Assembly: GCF_001311885.1 (NCBI RefSeq)
Contig: NZ_BBCE01000003.1
Location: forward strand, 1-64,000
DNA length: 64,000 nt
Direction of reading: 5' to 3'
Source: Syntrophomonas palmitatica JCM 14374
GTDB taxonomy: Bacteria > Bacillota > Syntrophomonadia > Syntrophomonadales > Syntrophomonadaceae
Below, one piece after another: positions 9,954-21,851 of the stretch (positions within the stretch are counted from its first letter, which is position 1; each line of letters starts with the position of its first letter). The notes beneath the pieces were generated by a model that worked only from the letters and a program-made list of their open reading frames with translations, ran no database searches and was not told the origin of the DNA. The translations under genes and the position numbers were made by a program.

Positions 9954-10788
9954 ATGATTACAAACAGATTCGTGAATCAGAGTATTGAATATATCATGCA
10001 ACATTTAGATGAGGAAATATCCGTTGAAGATGTTGCCAACCATTGTCATTTTTCAAAATACCACTTTAGCAGAATCTTTAAAGCAGAAACCGGGGAAAGC
10101 ATCTATGCCTTCATCAAACGGTTAAAGATGGAACAAAGCGCTTTTAGGCTGAAGATTGAAAAAAACAAGTCGATTACCGAAATCGGATTTAATTATAGAT
10201 ACAGTCCATCAAATTACAGTTCCGCATTTAAGAAGCACTATAATATCTCTCCGGCAGAATTCCGCAAGGGTATGAATACTTCGTTTGTAAACCATCCTAT
10301 TTTTCCTGATAAGTTAGCCAGATTTAAATCATTTGCAGAATACAATCAACGGATTACCATTCAGGAGATAAATGATTTGGTGGTTATTTATGAAAGACAT
10401 ATCGGGAACTATATTGAACTGGGAAAAAACTGGTGCGACTTCACAGAAAAAATATAAGGATTATTTGCAGGCAGATACCCTTTTGATTGAAAGGTCTTAC
10501 GACGATCCTTCCATAACCAGTATAGAGCAATGCTTATATGACGTCTGCATGACGGTTGATGAAAACTGTTCATTGGATAATGTTACAACGATACCAGGCG
10601 GCAAATATGCGGTCTATCAATTTGAGGGCCGAATACCGGAGATATTTGCTGCTTTCCAGGGAATATTCCACATTTGGCTGCCGGGCAGCGGCTATGAAAT
10701 GGATGCAAGATATGGATTTGAAATTTATCGGGCTGTTGATAATGATAATATGTGTTTTGTAATTGATCTATATATACCGATTCGATAG
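9954..10788 (+). CDS. AraC-family regulator with GyrI-like effector domain, one frameshift
   Basis: ATG 9954 follows gggggag at 9 bases; the open frame begins earlier at TTG 9924, which is less likely. Residues 1-100 form two helix-turn-helix motifs of the AraC type (VEDVANHCHFSKYHFSRIFK, ITEIGFNYRY). The rest matches a GyrI-like small-molecule-binding domain. The frame breaks in the A6 run at about 10446-10451: removing one A reads FTEKYKDYLQADTL and continues to the stop at 10788. AraC-GyrI proteins of the Rob/BmrR type bind amphipathic drugs. The next gene, 90 bases downstream, is a MATE exporter, so drug-responsive control of that exporter is a fair inference. Confidence 0.82.
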
Positions 10789-10878
10789 AGCAAGAATTCA
10801 GAAGTATAAAAACAGGCTTCTTTCTATAATTGAACTGCTGCTTAAGCAATAGTCCGATTTGAAAGGAGTCTGTTTTTT

Positions 10879-12201
10879 ATGGATTTACAAAGGATAAAAG
10901 ATAAAACGGCAGTCATGATTTTCCAATTTTCCATCCCCTCTATAATATCTATGGTCCTCACTTCACTCATAACCATAGTTGATGGGTTCTTTATCGGCAA
11001 TTATGTTGGGAAAGAAGGTATCGCGGCTGTAACACTGGGTTTGCCGGTATTATATGTTTATTTAGCGATTGGTATTATGTTTGGTGTCGGCGGTATTGCG
11101 ATTGCGGGAATAGCGTTGGGAGCGCAGGATCTAAAGAAAAGTAATGATGTTTTTAACCAAACGGTTGTTTCTGCCATAATTGTATCGGTATTGATAAGTC
11201 TGCTGGTATGGTTTTTTTTCAACCCTATTATGGGTCTGATGAATATGGATGCCCAGGTTGCCCGGTGTTTTTACAGTTACTATTCCATTATGGTATTAGC
11301 GTATCCGGTTATGATTGTAAATGCTGCCCTGGGTATGTTTATCCGGGGAGAAGGCAAACCCCAGCTTTTTATGATGATTAATATCTTAACGGTAATATGC
11401 AATGTGTTGTTGGATTATTTATTTATACGATTGGTTCATTGGGGCATAGGCGGCATTGCCTGGGCCTCGCTGATTTCTCTTAATATCGGGCTGGTTTGTA
11501 TGGTTGGGTTTTTCCTGAAAAAATCAGATGTTTATAAATTCAGGTATTTTCAATTCTCTAAAAGCGTATTGCGGGATACGGTATTAAACGGCAGCTCAGA
11601 ATTAATCGGACAGATGTCCCTGTGTATTTCAATGTTTGCCTATAACTGGGTAATAATGAAAACAGCGGGTGTTGCCGGGGTGGCTGCATTTACCATAGTA
11701 GGATATGTGGCGTATTTATTTAATATGGTTATTATTGGATTTGGACAAGGAGCCAGCCCCTTGATCAGTTTTTCTTATGGTGCGAAAGAACTTAACCTTA
11801 GCCAAACGATTCGTAAGATGACTAATTTGCTGGTGTTCCTGACTGGAGCGGCAGCCATGATGGTTATGTTAATTGCTTCTGATTGGTATAGCGGTATTTT
11901 TGTCAATAGTAGAACGGTTGAATCTTTGATTGAATCAGGTATAAGTATTTTTGTTGTTTCTTTTTTATTTTCAGGAGTTAATACCATCACCTCCTTCTAT
12001 TTCACTTCGATTGGAAAAGCAAAAGAATCAGCCCTAATTTCCTCATCCAGAGGATTGGTGGTATTGTTGATATGTATTTTAACTTTACCATCATTATTAG
12101 GCATGACAGGTGTATGGCTCGTGGCTCCTGTGACAGAAGCATTTACCATTGTGTTAAGCTTTGTTTTGATCAGCAAAAATAATAAATGTCTGGAGGGCTG
12201 A
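10879..12201 (+). CDS. MATE-family multidrug/Na+ antiporter
   Basis: 440 residues with about twelve hydrophobic segments. ATG 10879 follows aaaggag. The two-fold MATE pattern is visible: N-terminal PSIISMVLTSLITIVDGFFIG and the central GQGASPLISFSYGAKE, as in MepA-type transporters. It would export cationic drugs or metabolites across the cytoplasmic membrane using a Na+ or H+ gradient. It is the likely target of the AraC-type regulator just upstream. It is intact, with no frameshift. Confidence 0.88.
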   Translation: MDLQRIKDKTAVMIFQFSIPSIISMVLTSLITIVDGFFIGNYVGKEGIAAVTLGLPVLYVYLAIGIMFGVGGIAIAGIALGAQDLKKSNDVFNQTVVSAIIVSVLISLLVWFFFNPIMGLMNMDAQVARCFYSYYSIMVLAYPVMIVNAALGMFIRGEGKPQLFMMINILTVICNVLLDYLFIRLVHWGIGGIAWASLISLNIGLVCMVGFFLKKSDVYKFRYFQFSKSVLRDTVLNGSSELIGQMSLCISMFAYNWVIMKTAGVAGVAAFTIVGYVAYLFNMVIIGFGQGASPLISFSYGAKELNLSQTIRKMTNLLVFLTGAAAMMVMLIASDWYSGIFVNSRTVESLIESGISIFVVSFLFSGVNTITSFYFTSIGKAKESALISSSRGLVVLLICILTLPSLLGMTGVWLVAPVTEAFTIVLSFVLISKNNKCLEG

Positions 12202-12211
12202 TATATTGGTC

Positions 12212-13230
12212 TCACTGCGTTCTTACATATAAGTATGTGCTTTTTTGAACCTGTTTGTAGCCGGGATCCTTGGAATTAGCTGAATTTCTGCCGTAAACGG
12301 TGACGAGAATATCTGTCTTTCCAGTCTCCGTTATGGTGGCCCGGTAGGTGTTGCCCTGCTGTACTCCCAGCGAGGTGCTTTTATTGTTTTTCATGATAAC
12401 GACTTCCATGTTGTCGCAGCCAGTCCCCACAGCGGAAATGGTTATAGTTCCGGGCGGGCAGGTCGAACCGCTGTAAGCATCAGAGGGACTGAGCAGCCTT
12501 ACAGTCGGATGGGTAGTTCCGCAACCATTGCAGAGCTGGCTGATGTTCCCAGGGAGCCGGGGTCAGTGTCTTTGGGAGTGTTCCTGCCGTAGATGGTTAC
12601 GGTGTAGGTACCGCCAAGCTGCGGCGTAAAAGATGCGCTGTAGCTGTTGCCGTTTTGCACCCCGAGCCAGGTGACCTGTCCCTTGGAGTCTTTATAACAG
12701 GCTGCCATGTGGTCGCAGCCTGTTCCGGAGGCGGATATGGTGACGGCTGTCCCAATAGTGGCCTTGGCGTTGTTCAGGGGAGCGCTTACGGCTACGGTTG
12801 GGGGCGGCAGCAGGGGGACAACCACCTGTGCTGATGGGCCGGAATCGTTGTCTGTTTTGTCCTGGTTTACGGCAGAGGTATTACCAGGGACAAGGAAGAC
12901 AAAAGCCGGCATATCCACGTTATCCGCCGTTGCCTTGACCAGGTACTCTGCAGACTTGTTTTCTCCCAGGCTGCAGGTCAGGGTGAAGCTTCCGTCAGAT
13001 GAGGAGGTGGTGCTGCCCGAATAGACCTGGCTGCCATTGGTATCCGTTATCTGGATGGATATGCCAGCGGGCGAACCGGAGCTGACTTTACCGGTCACCA
13101 TGGCTGTGCCCGCCGCCATGTCGGCCGAGGCCGCCAGGGCGCTGATGGTAACAGACGCCAGAGCCGTCTGCGGCATTAAGGCCAGCAGTGCTGCTGCCAG
13201 GATGATCAGTATAAACGATAATTTTCTCAT
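12212..13230 (-). CDS. Secreted protein with two Ig-like repeats, one frameshift
   Basis: The start at 13230 gives a signal peptide (MRKLSFILIILAAALLALMP, cut after ALA). The first frame ends at 12499. The second frame (12212-12430 and its upstream extension) continues with a second copy of the same repeat: PTV...SAP/SPxDA, ISAxGTGCDxM, LGVQxGNxYxA, VTIYGRN / VTVYGRN. Joining them near 12515-12520 gives about 340 residues. The repeats resemble bacterial Ig-like folds but I cannot name the family. The gene converges with the MATE gene, ending 10 bases from it, and lies just downstream of another secreted repeat protein. Function unknown, presumably cell-surface. Confidence 0.68.
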
Positions 13231-13295
13231 GTGCCGATTCCTCCTTTAAATATCAATACGGCATAATTTATCCCTGGTATACTAAATCATACTTT

Positions 13296-16200
13296 TCAAT
13301 ATTCAATCAGGCTTCCATCTTCTTGCATCCTCCATCTTGAAAAGGCGATAATCCTGCCGTCTGCATCCAGGGCATAGATTCCCAGGTACGGCCCTGCTGT
13401 TATTGCTATTGATCCCTGTCCTGTGGTGTAAGAGGTATAAGAATGACCTGCCGGGAGGGCGGGGAGGCTGTCTCCCACATTAGGTATGATGAACGCGCTG
13501 TCCTGAACGTATATAGCAAAAGAGGCGGCACCCGTGTGACTTAGTTCATTAATATAAATGTCGCCATCCGGACCGACATCCTTATCTTCAATCGAGGGCG
13601 CTGCGACTCTCACCTCAATAGTGAAGTCCTTGGCATAGTCTGTTCCCGGCGCCAGTCCGTTGGCGATGGAGGCGGTTACGGTCACAGTACCTACCTCTGG
13701 CACCGAGAGGGTATTGCCGGATATGGCAGCCCCCGTCCCGCCGGTATTCTTTATGCTCCATACCATGGTCTGGTTCGTGGCGTTGCCGGGCTCAACCGTA
13801 CCGGTCAGGGTCAAATCAGAACCAGCCGTTGCCGCAGTAGGTACACCGGTTATGTCAGTGACCGGTACAAAGGCCGGATTAACAGTAATATTGAAGTCTT
13901 TGGCATAGTCAGTGCCGGGTGCTAGTCCGTTGGCGATGGAGGCGGTTACGGTCACAGTACCTACCTCTGGCACCGAGAGGGTATTGCCGGATATGGTGGC
14001 CCCTGTCCCGCCGGTATTCTTTATGCTCCATACCATGGTCTGGTTCGTGGCGTTGCCGGGCTCAACCGTACCGGTCAGGGTCAAATCAGTTCCCGCCGTT
14101 GCCGCAGTAGGTACACCGGTTATGTCAGTGACCGGTACAAAGGCCGCGATCTCTGATGCTGACAGTACATGACTGCTAAAGGCGATGACCCTGCCGTTAT
14201 TATTCAGGGCATAGATGCCCAGGCGCATTCCGGCTGTCACACCGGTTATATTGTCACCGGGGTTATAAGCATCTGCGCCGGAGGGGAGGCCTCCCACGTT
14301 CGGTACGGCGAAGACGTCTCCCAGGATACGTACGGCATAGGAGACGGCGCCATTAAAACCAAGGGTTAACCGGGTTGATCCGATTGCCGTACCCGGCGCG
14401 GCGGTGAGGGTTGTAAGCCCTGGGGCTGTTCTAATTACCGAGTCGCTGCTGGTTGATAATTTTATCTGCGGGGCTTTGTAGGGTACCTGTATGTGGAGAC
14501 TCCGGGCAGTCCCTGTAAAACCGGTCTTGCTGGCCGACACGGTGATGGTGGCCGTTGTGTCATATGGACTTGAGGGGGTCCCGGCCGTCAGGACAAGCCA
14601 GTAATTCCCGTCACTTCCGCCCAGGCTGCAGGCGGCGGTGGTGCTGCTGCTGGAGAAGGCGGAAACAGCGGCATCCTCCGGGTATACGGTAAAGAAGCAC
14701 TTGAGCTGGCTGTTGTTGTCCATATCTATCGTAGTTTCGGCCAAGTTCATAGTGATGGTTCCTTTAGGCTGGATGGTAAACTGGGCTTTAGCCCGGTTGC
14801 CGCTGCTGTCAGCGACGGTTGCCTTGAGCGTTGACACTGTGGCTGACTGGGGGGTGCCGGTTATGGAACCGCTGGCGTTCAGGGTCAGGCCGTTGGCTGG
14901 CGTGATGCTGCCGCTCCAGGTGTATTTCCCGTCACCGCCTGTAGCTGTCAGGGAAGCGCTGTAGGACTGTCCCGCCGCTGCTTCCGGCAGGCTGGTAGTG
15001 GTGATGGTGAGCGGCCGGGCGGTTTTGTCAAGTACCGACAACTGGAGCTGATGCCTCCGGCGTTGCCGCTTCCGTCCTTTACCACAGCCTGGATGGTTAA
15101 GGGTTTCTTCCCCGTGGCCGTAGCGGGGTGCCGTTTATCTTGCCGTCGCTGGTTACCTTCAGGGTGCCGTTGGCTGGGGTGATGGTCCCGCTCCAGGTGT
15201 ATTTCCCGTCACCGCCGCTGCCGGCCAGGTCCATTGTATATAACTGACCGACAATTCCCGGTGGCAGCGGATCGTTGACAAAAAGCTTAAAGCTGGCCTT
15301 TGCGCTATTGCTGCTGCTGTCCTTGACTTCCGCCGCGACGGTTAAGGGCGTGCTCCCCGAAGCAACATCAGGAACACCGGTTATCTTGCCGTCACTGGTT
15401 ACCTGGAGAGTGCCGTTGGCGGGGGTGATGGTTCCGCTCCAGGTATACTTTCCAGCGCCGCCTGTTGCTGTGAGAGTTACGGCTTTCCCGTCCGAGGTCT
15501 GGTAGGCGGCCCCGGTCAGGCCGCCGGGCAGCACAGAAGTGGTGATTTGCAATTTATTGTATACAGTAATCTTGAAGCTGCCGTTTACCTTGTTGCCGCT
15601 GCCATCGCTTACGGCCGCGTTCACGGTCGATTCGCCGGATGCCTGCGGGGTGCCGGTAATAGCCCCGTCAGTTTTTAAAGTCAGCCCGTTGGCCGGCGTA
15701 ATGGTTCCGCTCCAGGTATACTTCCCATCACCGCCTGCAGCAGTCAGAGCAACCGCCTTACCGTCAGGGGACTGGTAACCAGATCCGGCTATCGCTCCGG
15801 GCAGGCTGACGCTGGTAATCTTTAACTGAGTAAACACGGGCAGACTGAGGTCAGTCTCGGCGATTCTGCCCGCACTGTCTTTGAGCAGAACATGAACCTT
15901 GGATGTGACCGCCGACTGCGGGGTGCCGGTAATAGACCCGTCGGAATTAAATGTTAGTCCATTGGCCGGGGTAATGGTTCCGCTCCATTTGTAGGGGCCT
16001 GTACCTCCGGCCGCGGCGAGAGTGACGGTCTTCCCGTCAGAAGTCTTGTAGGGGACTCCTGTCAGGCTGCCGGGCAGGCTCGCAGTGGTAACCCGCAGCT
16101 GCTCGATAACATCAATGGCAAAACTGCCGCTGCCGGTGTTGCCGCTGCTGTCTACTACCGTGGCCCAGACCTGCAGGGGCAATTTCTGGGGCGAGGTCGG

Positions 16201-18642
16201 AGTAGCTGCCTTTGGTGTTCCGGCAATAACGCCGTTGGGATAAAAATGGAGGCCGTCACCTTCGGGGATCGAGCTGTCCCAGGCGGTGATGGTGCCGCTG
16301 TAGGTATAGTTGCCGTCGCCCCCGGCAGCGGTCAGGGTGCCATTGTACCCTTTCCCAACCACGCCAATCGGCAGGCTGGCTTTAATATCTAACTGCTTTC
16401 CGCCGCCGGCGGTGAAAACAAAGGCATGAAGGCTGTCGTCATAGGTTCCCTCATTGTATATACTCACGAAGGGATAGAAGCGATAGGCATGACCTTTCGT
16501 CAGACCGGAAATGGTTGCGGAGAAATCGTTTCCGTTGCTGGGTGGCCAGATCAACTTTTTAGTTTTCCAGTCTTTTTCACCGCTGGTAATGTCCTGATAC
16601 CTGAAACCAGCCTCTTTCACCAGATTTTTCTTGTAGTTCTGGTTCTCCCATTCAGCATGCCCGCGCAAGATAGCACTGGAATCGGCCACATTGCTGGCAG
16701 GCAGGGTGGCAATGATGCCGATACTGCTGTTGCTTCTCCAGGGTGTGCCGGTTCCCGGCAGGGTAGTGAAGGTTATTTTCGGCGCCTCGGACATCCATTT
16801 GCTTTCCGTGCCTTGCATAATCACATAAGGAAAGCAGGTATAGGTATGGCCGGGTTGCAGCCCTTTAAGGTGTACGGTATAATCGCCGCCTTTGGTATGA
16901 AGGGGCGTACTGGGCGGCGGCCAAAACAGCGCCGAGGTGGTTTTTCCTGTTGTGACTCCATCGCTGTAGTTAAAACCCAGCTCAATTATATAATCTTTTT
17001 CAAAAATGATGTTTGATTTGTTCTGCCATTCCACATGACAGTTGAGATCGGCCGAGTACTGCCCGACATTGGTAGCTGGCAAAGTGGCCAGGACACCATC
17101 GCTGTCCCCGCCGGAATTTACATTGGGCGGCTGCCAGGAGCCGGCCTCGCCCGGTTGGGTAGTAAAACTCTGCATATGTTTTACATTGTTGTGACTGCCG
17201 GAAACTGTCATATCGACGCAGGCATAAAACATATAGGTATGGCCTGGAACCAGACCGGACAGATGGGCGGTGAAGTAGCCGCCATTTGAAGGTACCGGCG
17301 TTACCTCTACTGTGCGGTCGCCCGCGTATTTGTTAGTGTTGTCCGTGTACCAGAAATGGGCGCCTTTAACCAGGTCAATCATCCCATGCCGGTTTTGCCA
17401 TTTCACATAGCCTTTCAGGTCGGCTCCGTATTTAGTGACATTTGCGGCTTCCAGGGTTGCCACCACGCCGTTGCTGCTGTATGTTTCCCAGGGGGTGCCG
17501 TTGCCCGGCAGGGTGGAAAAGCTCATGGTGTGGGCGCTGTCGTCGTGCCCGCCGGACACGGTCATATTGAGATAAGCATAAAACTGGTAATCATGACCGG
17601 GGGTTAATCCCTTCAAGTTCACGGTAAAATCACCGCCGCCGGAGGGTACAGGGGTCACCGTTACCGACTGCCAGCCCTTGCTGGTATCCGTCAGGTCCTG
17701 GTACTTGAAATGGGCGTCCCGTACCAGATCGATCATAGCGTTTTTGTTCTGCCACTCCACATGTCCCTTAAGGTCGGCGCTGTACTGGGTAACATTCTCG
17801 GCGGCCATCGTTGCCACAATGCCGCTGCTGCTGTACGCCGACCATGTGCTGCCGGTTCCTTTTTCGGTGGTGAAGGTCTGGGTATGGGCGCTGTCTTCAT
17901 GGCCGCCGGTCATGGTCATATTCAAATAGGTGTAATACTTGTAGGTATGGCCGGGGGCCAGCCCTTTCAGGCGCACGGAATAATCGCCGCCGCTGGTGGG
18001 TACAGGCGTTACCGTTACCGACTGCCAGCCCTGGCTGGAGTCGGTGAGGTCTATGTACTTGAAATGGGCGTCCCGCACCAGGTCGATCATGGCATGCCTG
18101 TTTTGCCATTCCACGTGGCCTCTCAGTACGGCTTCAAATTTGCCTATGCCGCTGGGCTGAGAAGTCGCCACCACTCCATCGCTGCTGTAGGCCGACCAGG
18201 GGCTGCCGTTGCCCCCAATGGTAGTAAACGTCTGGCTGTGGGCGCTGTCCTCATGGCTTCCCGAGGAAGTCATTTTCACATAAGTATAGAACCGGTAGGT
18301 ATGCCCGGGGACCAGTCCGTGTATTTCTTCAGCGTATTCACCGCCGCGGGTGGGCACCGGGGTTACCGTCAGTGTCTGCCAACCCTTGCTGGAGTCAGTC
18401 AGGTCAATGTACTTGAAATGGGCGCTAAGTACCAGATCCTGCCCTCCGTGACGGTTCTTCCAATCCACATAGCCCACCAGCTCCGCGCTGTACACGGAAA
18501 TGTAACGGGCCGGCCTGGTTTCAACCGAGCCATTGCTGAACCATTTTTCCCATCCTGTGCCGGCCTTCGCCCTCTCCAGAGGAGCGACTGCAATAAAGAC
18601 TAAAACCAGGCAAAATATTATAAACAGACGCTTTTTTAACAT
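13296..18642 (-). CDS. Giant secreted multi-domain repeat protein (FN3-like, He_PIG and Big-like domains), two frameshifts
   Basis: Starts at 18642 with a signal peptide (MLKKRLFIIFCLVLVFIAVA). The first frame (to 15097) has about six tandem units of about 115 residues containing HVEWQNK...DAHFKY...GWQSVTVTPVP...LKGLxPGHTYxFY, which look like fibronectin-type or similar beta-sandwiches. Then come several putative-Ig (He_PIG) repeats of the form GGDGKYTWSGTITPANGLT...ITGTPQ. The second frame (15041-13296) lacks a signal peptide, begins in the middle of this repeat pattern and ends with two Big-like units and a C-terminal repeat (GIYALDADGRIIAFS). Indels between about 15041 and 15125 separate the frames, so one protein of about 1780 residues is likely. 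No anchor domain is seen. Function unknown; a scaffold or adhesin is inference. Confidence 0.75.
13621..14130 (-). repeat. Near-identical 270-bp tandem repeat inside the giant secreted protein
   Basis: Two copies of a unit encoding DITGVPTAATAG...TLTGTVEPGNATNQ...GNTLSVPEVGTVTVTAS sit 270 bases apart (for example tggcgatgga at 13661 and 13931). They are nearly identical including silent positions, which suggests a recent duplication. Confidence 0.88.
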
Positions 18643-19085
18643 TAATCTTTCTCCCCTCCATTATCATTGTGTAAGACCCTGTATCCCGCAATGAAGGCAA
18701 TATGATCTGGCTTTAAACATGTGAGTTATGGTGATGATATGCAAGCATGACCAAAATCAGAGCTTTATATAGTAATTCTTGTATTCCACATCATATTTGT
18801 CGTATTTGCAGACAGCATATCACAAAAATTACCATTTTACAATATAAAATATAATGTTAACTGATAATACCGTATTCTAATAAAAGCAGATATTTTGATG
18901 ACGAACATCGTAGGTTTTTGGCGTTTGCATAAGCAGCAGCTTACCTGATATAAATCTAAATTCCAGAAGCGATAACATTGAGGCAATATTATGCCTATAT
19001 GCAGTAGCAATGTAATATTGCCCAATGATATACTGTGAAGGGAGAAAAAGCACAAAATTATCTCAAACGACAAGGGAGGACGAAG
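18643..19085. other. Divergent intergenic region with a long inverted repeat
   Basis: No gene is visible. It must hold the promoters for both diverging secreted-protein genes. An inverted repeat lies close to the rightward gene: ggcaatatta (18982-18991) and taatattgcc (19013-19022), extended by cattg/caatg outside. It could be an operator or an RNA hairpin in the leader. Confidence 0.5.
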
Positions 19086-20407
19086 ATGAAGAAAATATTG
19101 TGTTTATGCTTGGTTTTTTTGTTTGTAATTATGAATGTCCCTCCATCTTGTGCGGCGGCCAAGACTGCTGCCAATGAGATGAAGCTGTATGTGGAAAAGG
19201 CTGTGCAAGCCGGGGATCAACAGGCCTATCATGGCGCCAAATTTGAACCTAAGATTGGGTCTTATCTGGGCATTTATGCGGAAGGCGACCGTGTGGTACA
19301 TAACGCTTACACCGGAAATCCGTTTTATTTTGATGGTGTGCCTGGTTTAACCGGTAAGAAACATGCCATGTATATGGTTTATCTGCGTTACGGCAGCATG
19401 GATTTTAACCATTACAAAACGCACTATGAGCGGGCGAAAAAATTGAATGTTGGGATGCAGATCGCGCTGGAGCCTTATTATGGAATCGATCAGGTTCAAG
19501 ACGACAGCTATCTCCATAATTTCGCCAAACAGGCCGCTGATAGCGGGATTCCGATATTTCTTCGCTTTGCCAACGAAATGAATGACCCGGGCAGTATATG
19601 GGGAAAAGACCCCAAAAAATATATTGAAAAATTCCAACTGGTGGCCCGGGTGATGCATAATGAAGCGCCGAATGTCGCCATGTGCTGGGCCCCGAATGAT
19701 TGGCCTTTTGGACCGGCGGCTCAATGGTATCCGGGCGATGAATATGTTGATTGGGTTGGCGTAAGTTCTTATCCGCCTTATCTGGCCAATGGAAAGAGTA
19801 AACACAACACTAAATTTACAGATCGAATCAAACCTATCTATGATGCCTATGCTGCACGAAAACCGATCTATTTGTCTGAGGGAGCGCCGATCCAGAATGT
19901 GGAATTTACGAATACGGATGTTTCCCAGGTAGGCGCAAAGGACCTTAAAGAGTTCTACGATGAAATCGCCCGCCGCTATCCGGCAGTCAAAGCCGTGTTT
20001 TATTGGGATAATGAAGAAAACTGGGGAGCGGCTCGCAAATGCTTGCTGTCTGGCAACCAGAATATTTTAAGTGCTTATAAGAGGGCGACTGCCAGTCCTT
20101 ATTTTTTGAGTGATATGAATTCAACCAGTCCAGTCATTTATGTGGATTTATCCAATCCAGCACTGGCGCCGCTGGAAGCCAGGACTCAAAAATCAGTGCT
20201 TTTGTGGGTAATCATAGACTGGATACAACCAAAGTTGTTTATTATATCAACGGGAAATATGCGGCCGAAACAGTGGGATCTCCGTATGAAGCTATGCTGA
20301 ATTTTACAGGCTATGGCGGTAAAACTATCACCATCAAAGCAGATGCCTATGATAGCGCTAATAAACTTAGCTGCAGCATCAGCCAGAAAGTAAAAATTGC
20401 CCCGTAA
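19086..20407 (+). CDS. Secreted GH26-like glycoside hydrolase, one frameshift near the C-terminus
   Basis: ATG 19086 follows aagggagga; the open frame begins earlier at 19035 but without support. A signal peptide (MKKILCLCLVFLFVIMNVP) ends near CAAAK. The body resembles the GH26 mannanase fold: FLRFANEMN at about residue 165 places a conserved Asn-Glu pair where the acid/base sits, and KPIYLSEGAP at about 260 gives a candidate nucleophile Glu. The frame breaks near 20190 in an A5 run; the other frame continues ISAFVGNHRLDTTKVVYYINGKYAAETV as an Ig-like domain to TAA 20405-20407. The family call is from motifs only. It may act on beta-mannan or a related surface polymer. Confidence 0.68.
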
Positions 20408-20420
20408 TTAATATTCAGCC

Positions 20421-20450
20421 AAAACGTCTCAGGATGCTGAGGCGTTTTTT
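20421..20450 (+). terminator. Rho-independent terminator
   Basis: Stem acgtctcag with ctgaggcgt, followed by six T, directly after the GH26-like gene. Confidence 0.8.
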
Positions 20451-20880
20451 ATGTATAGGGAAGCATGATTTGCAAACGGCTGCGGATAAGTGTACTCGGG
20501 GGCGTGGACAGGGGAATCGTAGAGTTCATTGTGAACGGCAGTACCGCCGCCCTGTCATGGCTGCGAAAACAGGGAGAGATTGCTTCGCTATCGCTCGCAA
20601 TGACAGAAACTATGGCGCGTTTGCAGAAAAACTATGTATTTGTCGTTGCGAGGAGCGCAGCGAAGCGGCAATCTAAAACGATAGCGCTGATCGCCCGCAG
20701 AGCGAATTTGTTCATAGGAGAGTATGCCTCATAAGCGGCAGCCGATAAGACCTTCGGGGGTTGTCAAAAATGCAATCGAACGTGTCATTACGAGCGCAGC
20801 GAATATGGGGATAGATAAAAGAGGGCAGAGAAAATGGAAAGATAGGCTTGCAGGGAGCAGTGCCGTCCATCCGCCTGCTC
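20451..20880. other. Gene-free region with dispersed repeats
   Basis: The two overlapping forward frames here (20434-20676, 20465-20734) run through the dispersed repeats and have no ribosome binding site or family resemblance. I see no gene. Confidence 0.6.
20578..20802. repeat. Three copies of a GTCATTGCGAGGAGCGCAGC-type dispersed repeat
   Basis: Copy A at 20578-20605 (minus orientation, attgcttcgctatcgctcgc), copy B at 20641-20674 (gttgcgaggagcgcagcgaa), and a shorter copy C at 20782-20802 (gtcattacgagcgcagcgaa). A and B are inverted to each other. This motif is common as an interspersed repeat in many bacterial genomes; its mobility source is not in the window. Confidence 0.82.
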
Positions 20881-21786
20881 TTATCCTTTTACTTTAGCAG
20901 AGATTATCCACGGAGCTGGAAAGGGCTCCACCATGTTTTTGCTGTTGACTCGCGATACTTCCAAATGGATGGCTTCGGTGCGCACCAGGCCGTTTTCCTT
21001 TAACAATGCCGGAAGAGAGGTTAAGATATCAAAATCCAGAGTATAAAAGACAAAATCCATGGCGGGGTTTATGGACCGCAATCGCTTTATTTCACTGTCA
21101 AGCTTTGGAGAGCCCACAATAAAAGCCAGGTTGGGAACCGGCAGGGTTTCAAGGATACCATCTTCCAGAGTCTCCACGATGGTTACGTTGTTCAGGCCGA
21201 ATTTATCAACATTCTCTTTCATGGTGTCCCGGTCGCGGGGATCATATTCCACCGCAATAACACTGCCCTCGGCGACAGCTATGGCTGCCTCCACTGCGAT
21301 GCTCTCGCCGGAGATGATGCATATATTATCCCGGTCTCCTAAATTGAGCTTATTCATGATAACCGCCCGGCCTTCCCGGCACACATAATGAACCGAGCCG
21401 CAGGCGAAACGGCTGTTCTCAATACCTATCTGTGCATTAGTGGCTGCGTTGGGATTTATGACCAGCATTGCTGCGGAGGCGTTAATGCCGCGGTTGATCA
21501 TGTCTGCTACCCTGTCGTGCTTCATTTCTCCCGAAGGTTCTGAACCCTCATTGTACCAGATAATGCAGTCGCCCAGTTCCGCATTCCACATATCGTAAAA
21601 GATGTCCGGATGTCCAGCGTCAGTAAAGACTAAAACAGCCCGGTTGGTCATAACCGCTGGGATCAGGTTTTTATTCTTTCCGGTAATATCCAACATTTTC
21701 AGTTCTGCCAGGTTTATATCAACGTTATCGGCAAAGTAATGGAGCCAGGATAGGATGACCTCATTAGTGAACATTGTTTGTTTCAT
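20881..21786 (-). CDS. CbiT-like SAM-dependent methyltransferase-fold protein at the end of the por operon
   Basis: ATG 21786 follows aggagg at 8 bases. About 301 residues. The C-terminal half has a Rossmann-type methyltransferase layout: NICIISGESIAVEAAIA (residues about 165-180), VIAVEYDPRD, NVTIVETLEDGI, AFIVGSP, as in CbiT decarboxylating methylases, though the first glycine loop is less canonical. The N-terminal half (GHPDIFYDMWNAELGDCIIWYNEGSEPSG) matches the CbiE-like position but I do not see a clear methylase motif. It lies 65 bases after porB on the same strand, so probably co-transcribed. A role in corrinoid synthesis or in the metabolism of the por product are both open. Confidence 0.6.
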   Translation of the reverse strand: MKQTMFTNEVILSWLHYFADNVDINLAELKMLDITGKNKNLIPAVMTNRAVLVFTDAGHPDIFYDMWNAELGDCIIWYNEGSEPSGEMKHDRVADMINRGINASAAMLVINPNAATNAQIGIENSRFACGSVHYVCREGRAVIMNKLNLGDRDNICIISGESIAVEAAIAVAEGSVIAVEYDPRDRDTMKENVDKFGLNNVTIVETLEDGILETLPVPNLAFIVGSPKLDSEIKRLRSINPAMDFVFYTLDFDILTSLPALLKENGLVRTEAIHLEVSRVNSKNMVEPFPAPWIISAKVKG

Positions 21787-21851
21787 CGGCAAAACCTCCT
21801 TATTAAAGTTATCATACCATGTTTTTAGGATTTGTCTTTGTATTCAAGATA

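Noticed and set aside
17710-18603. Forward open frame of 297 codons within the giant secreted protein
   Set aside because: It is antisense to the repeat array, has no ribosome binding site, and repeats with the same period as the real protein.
20434-20734. Two overlapping forward frames
   Set aside because: They cover dispersed intergenic repeats and encode no recognisable protein.
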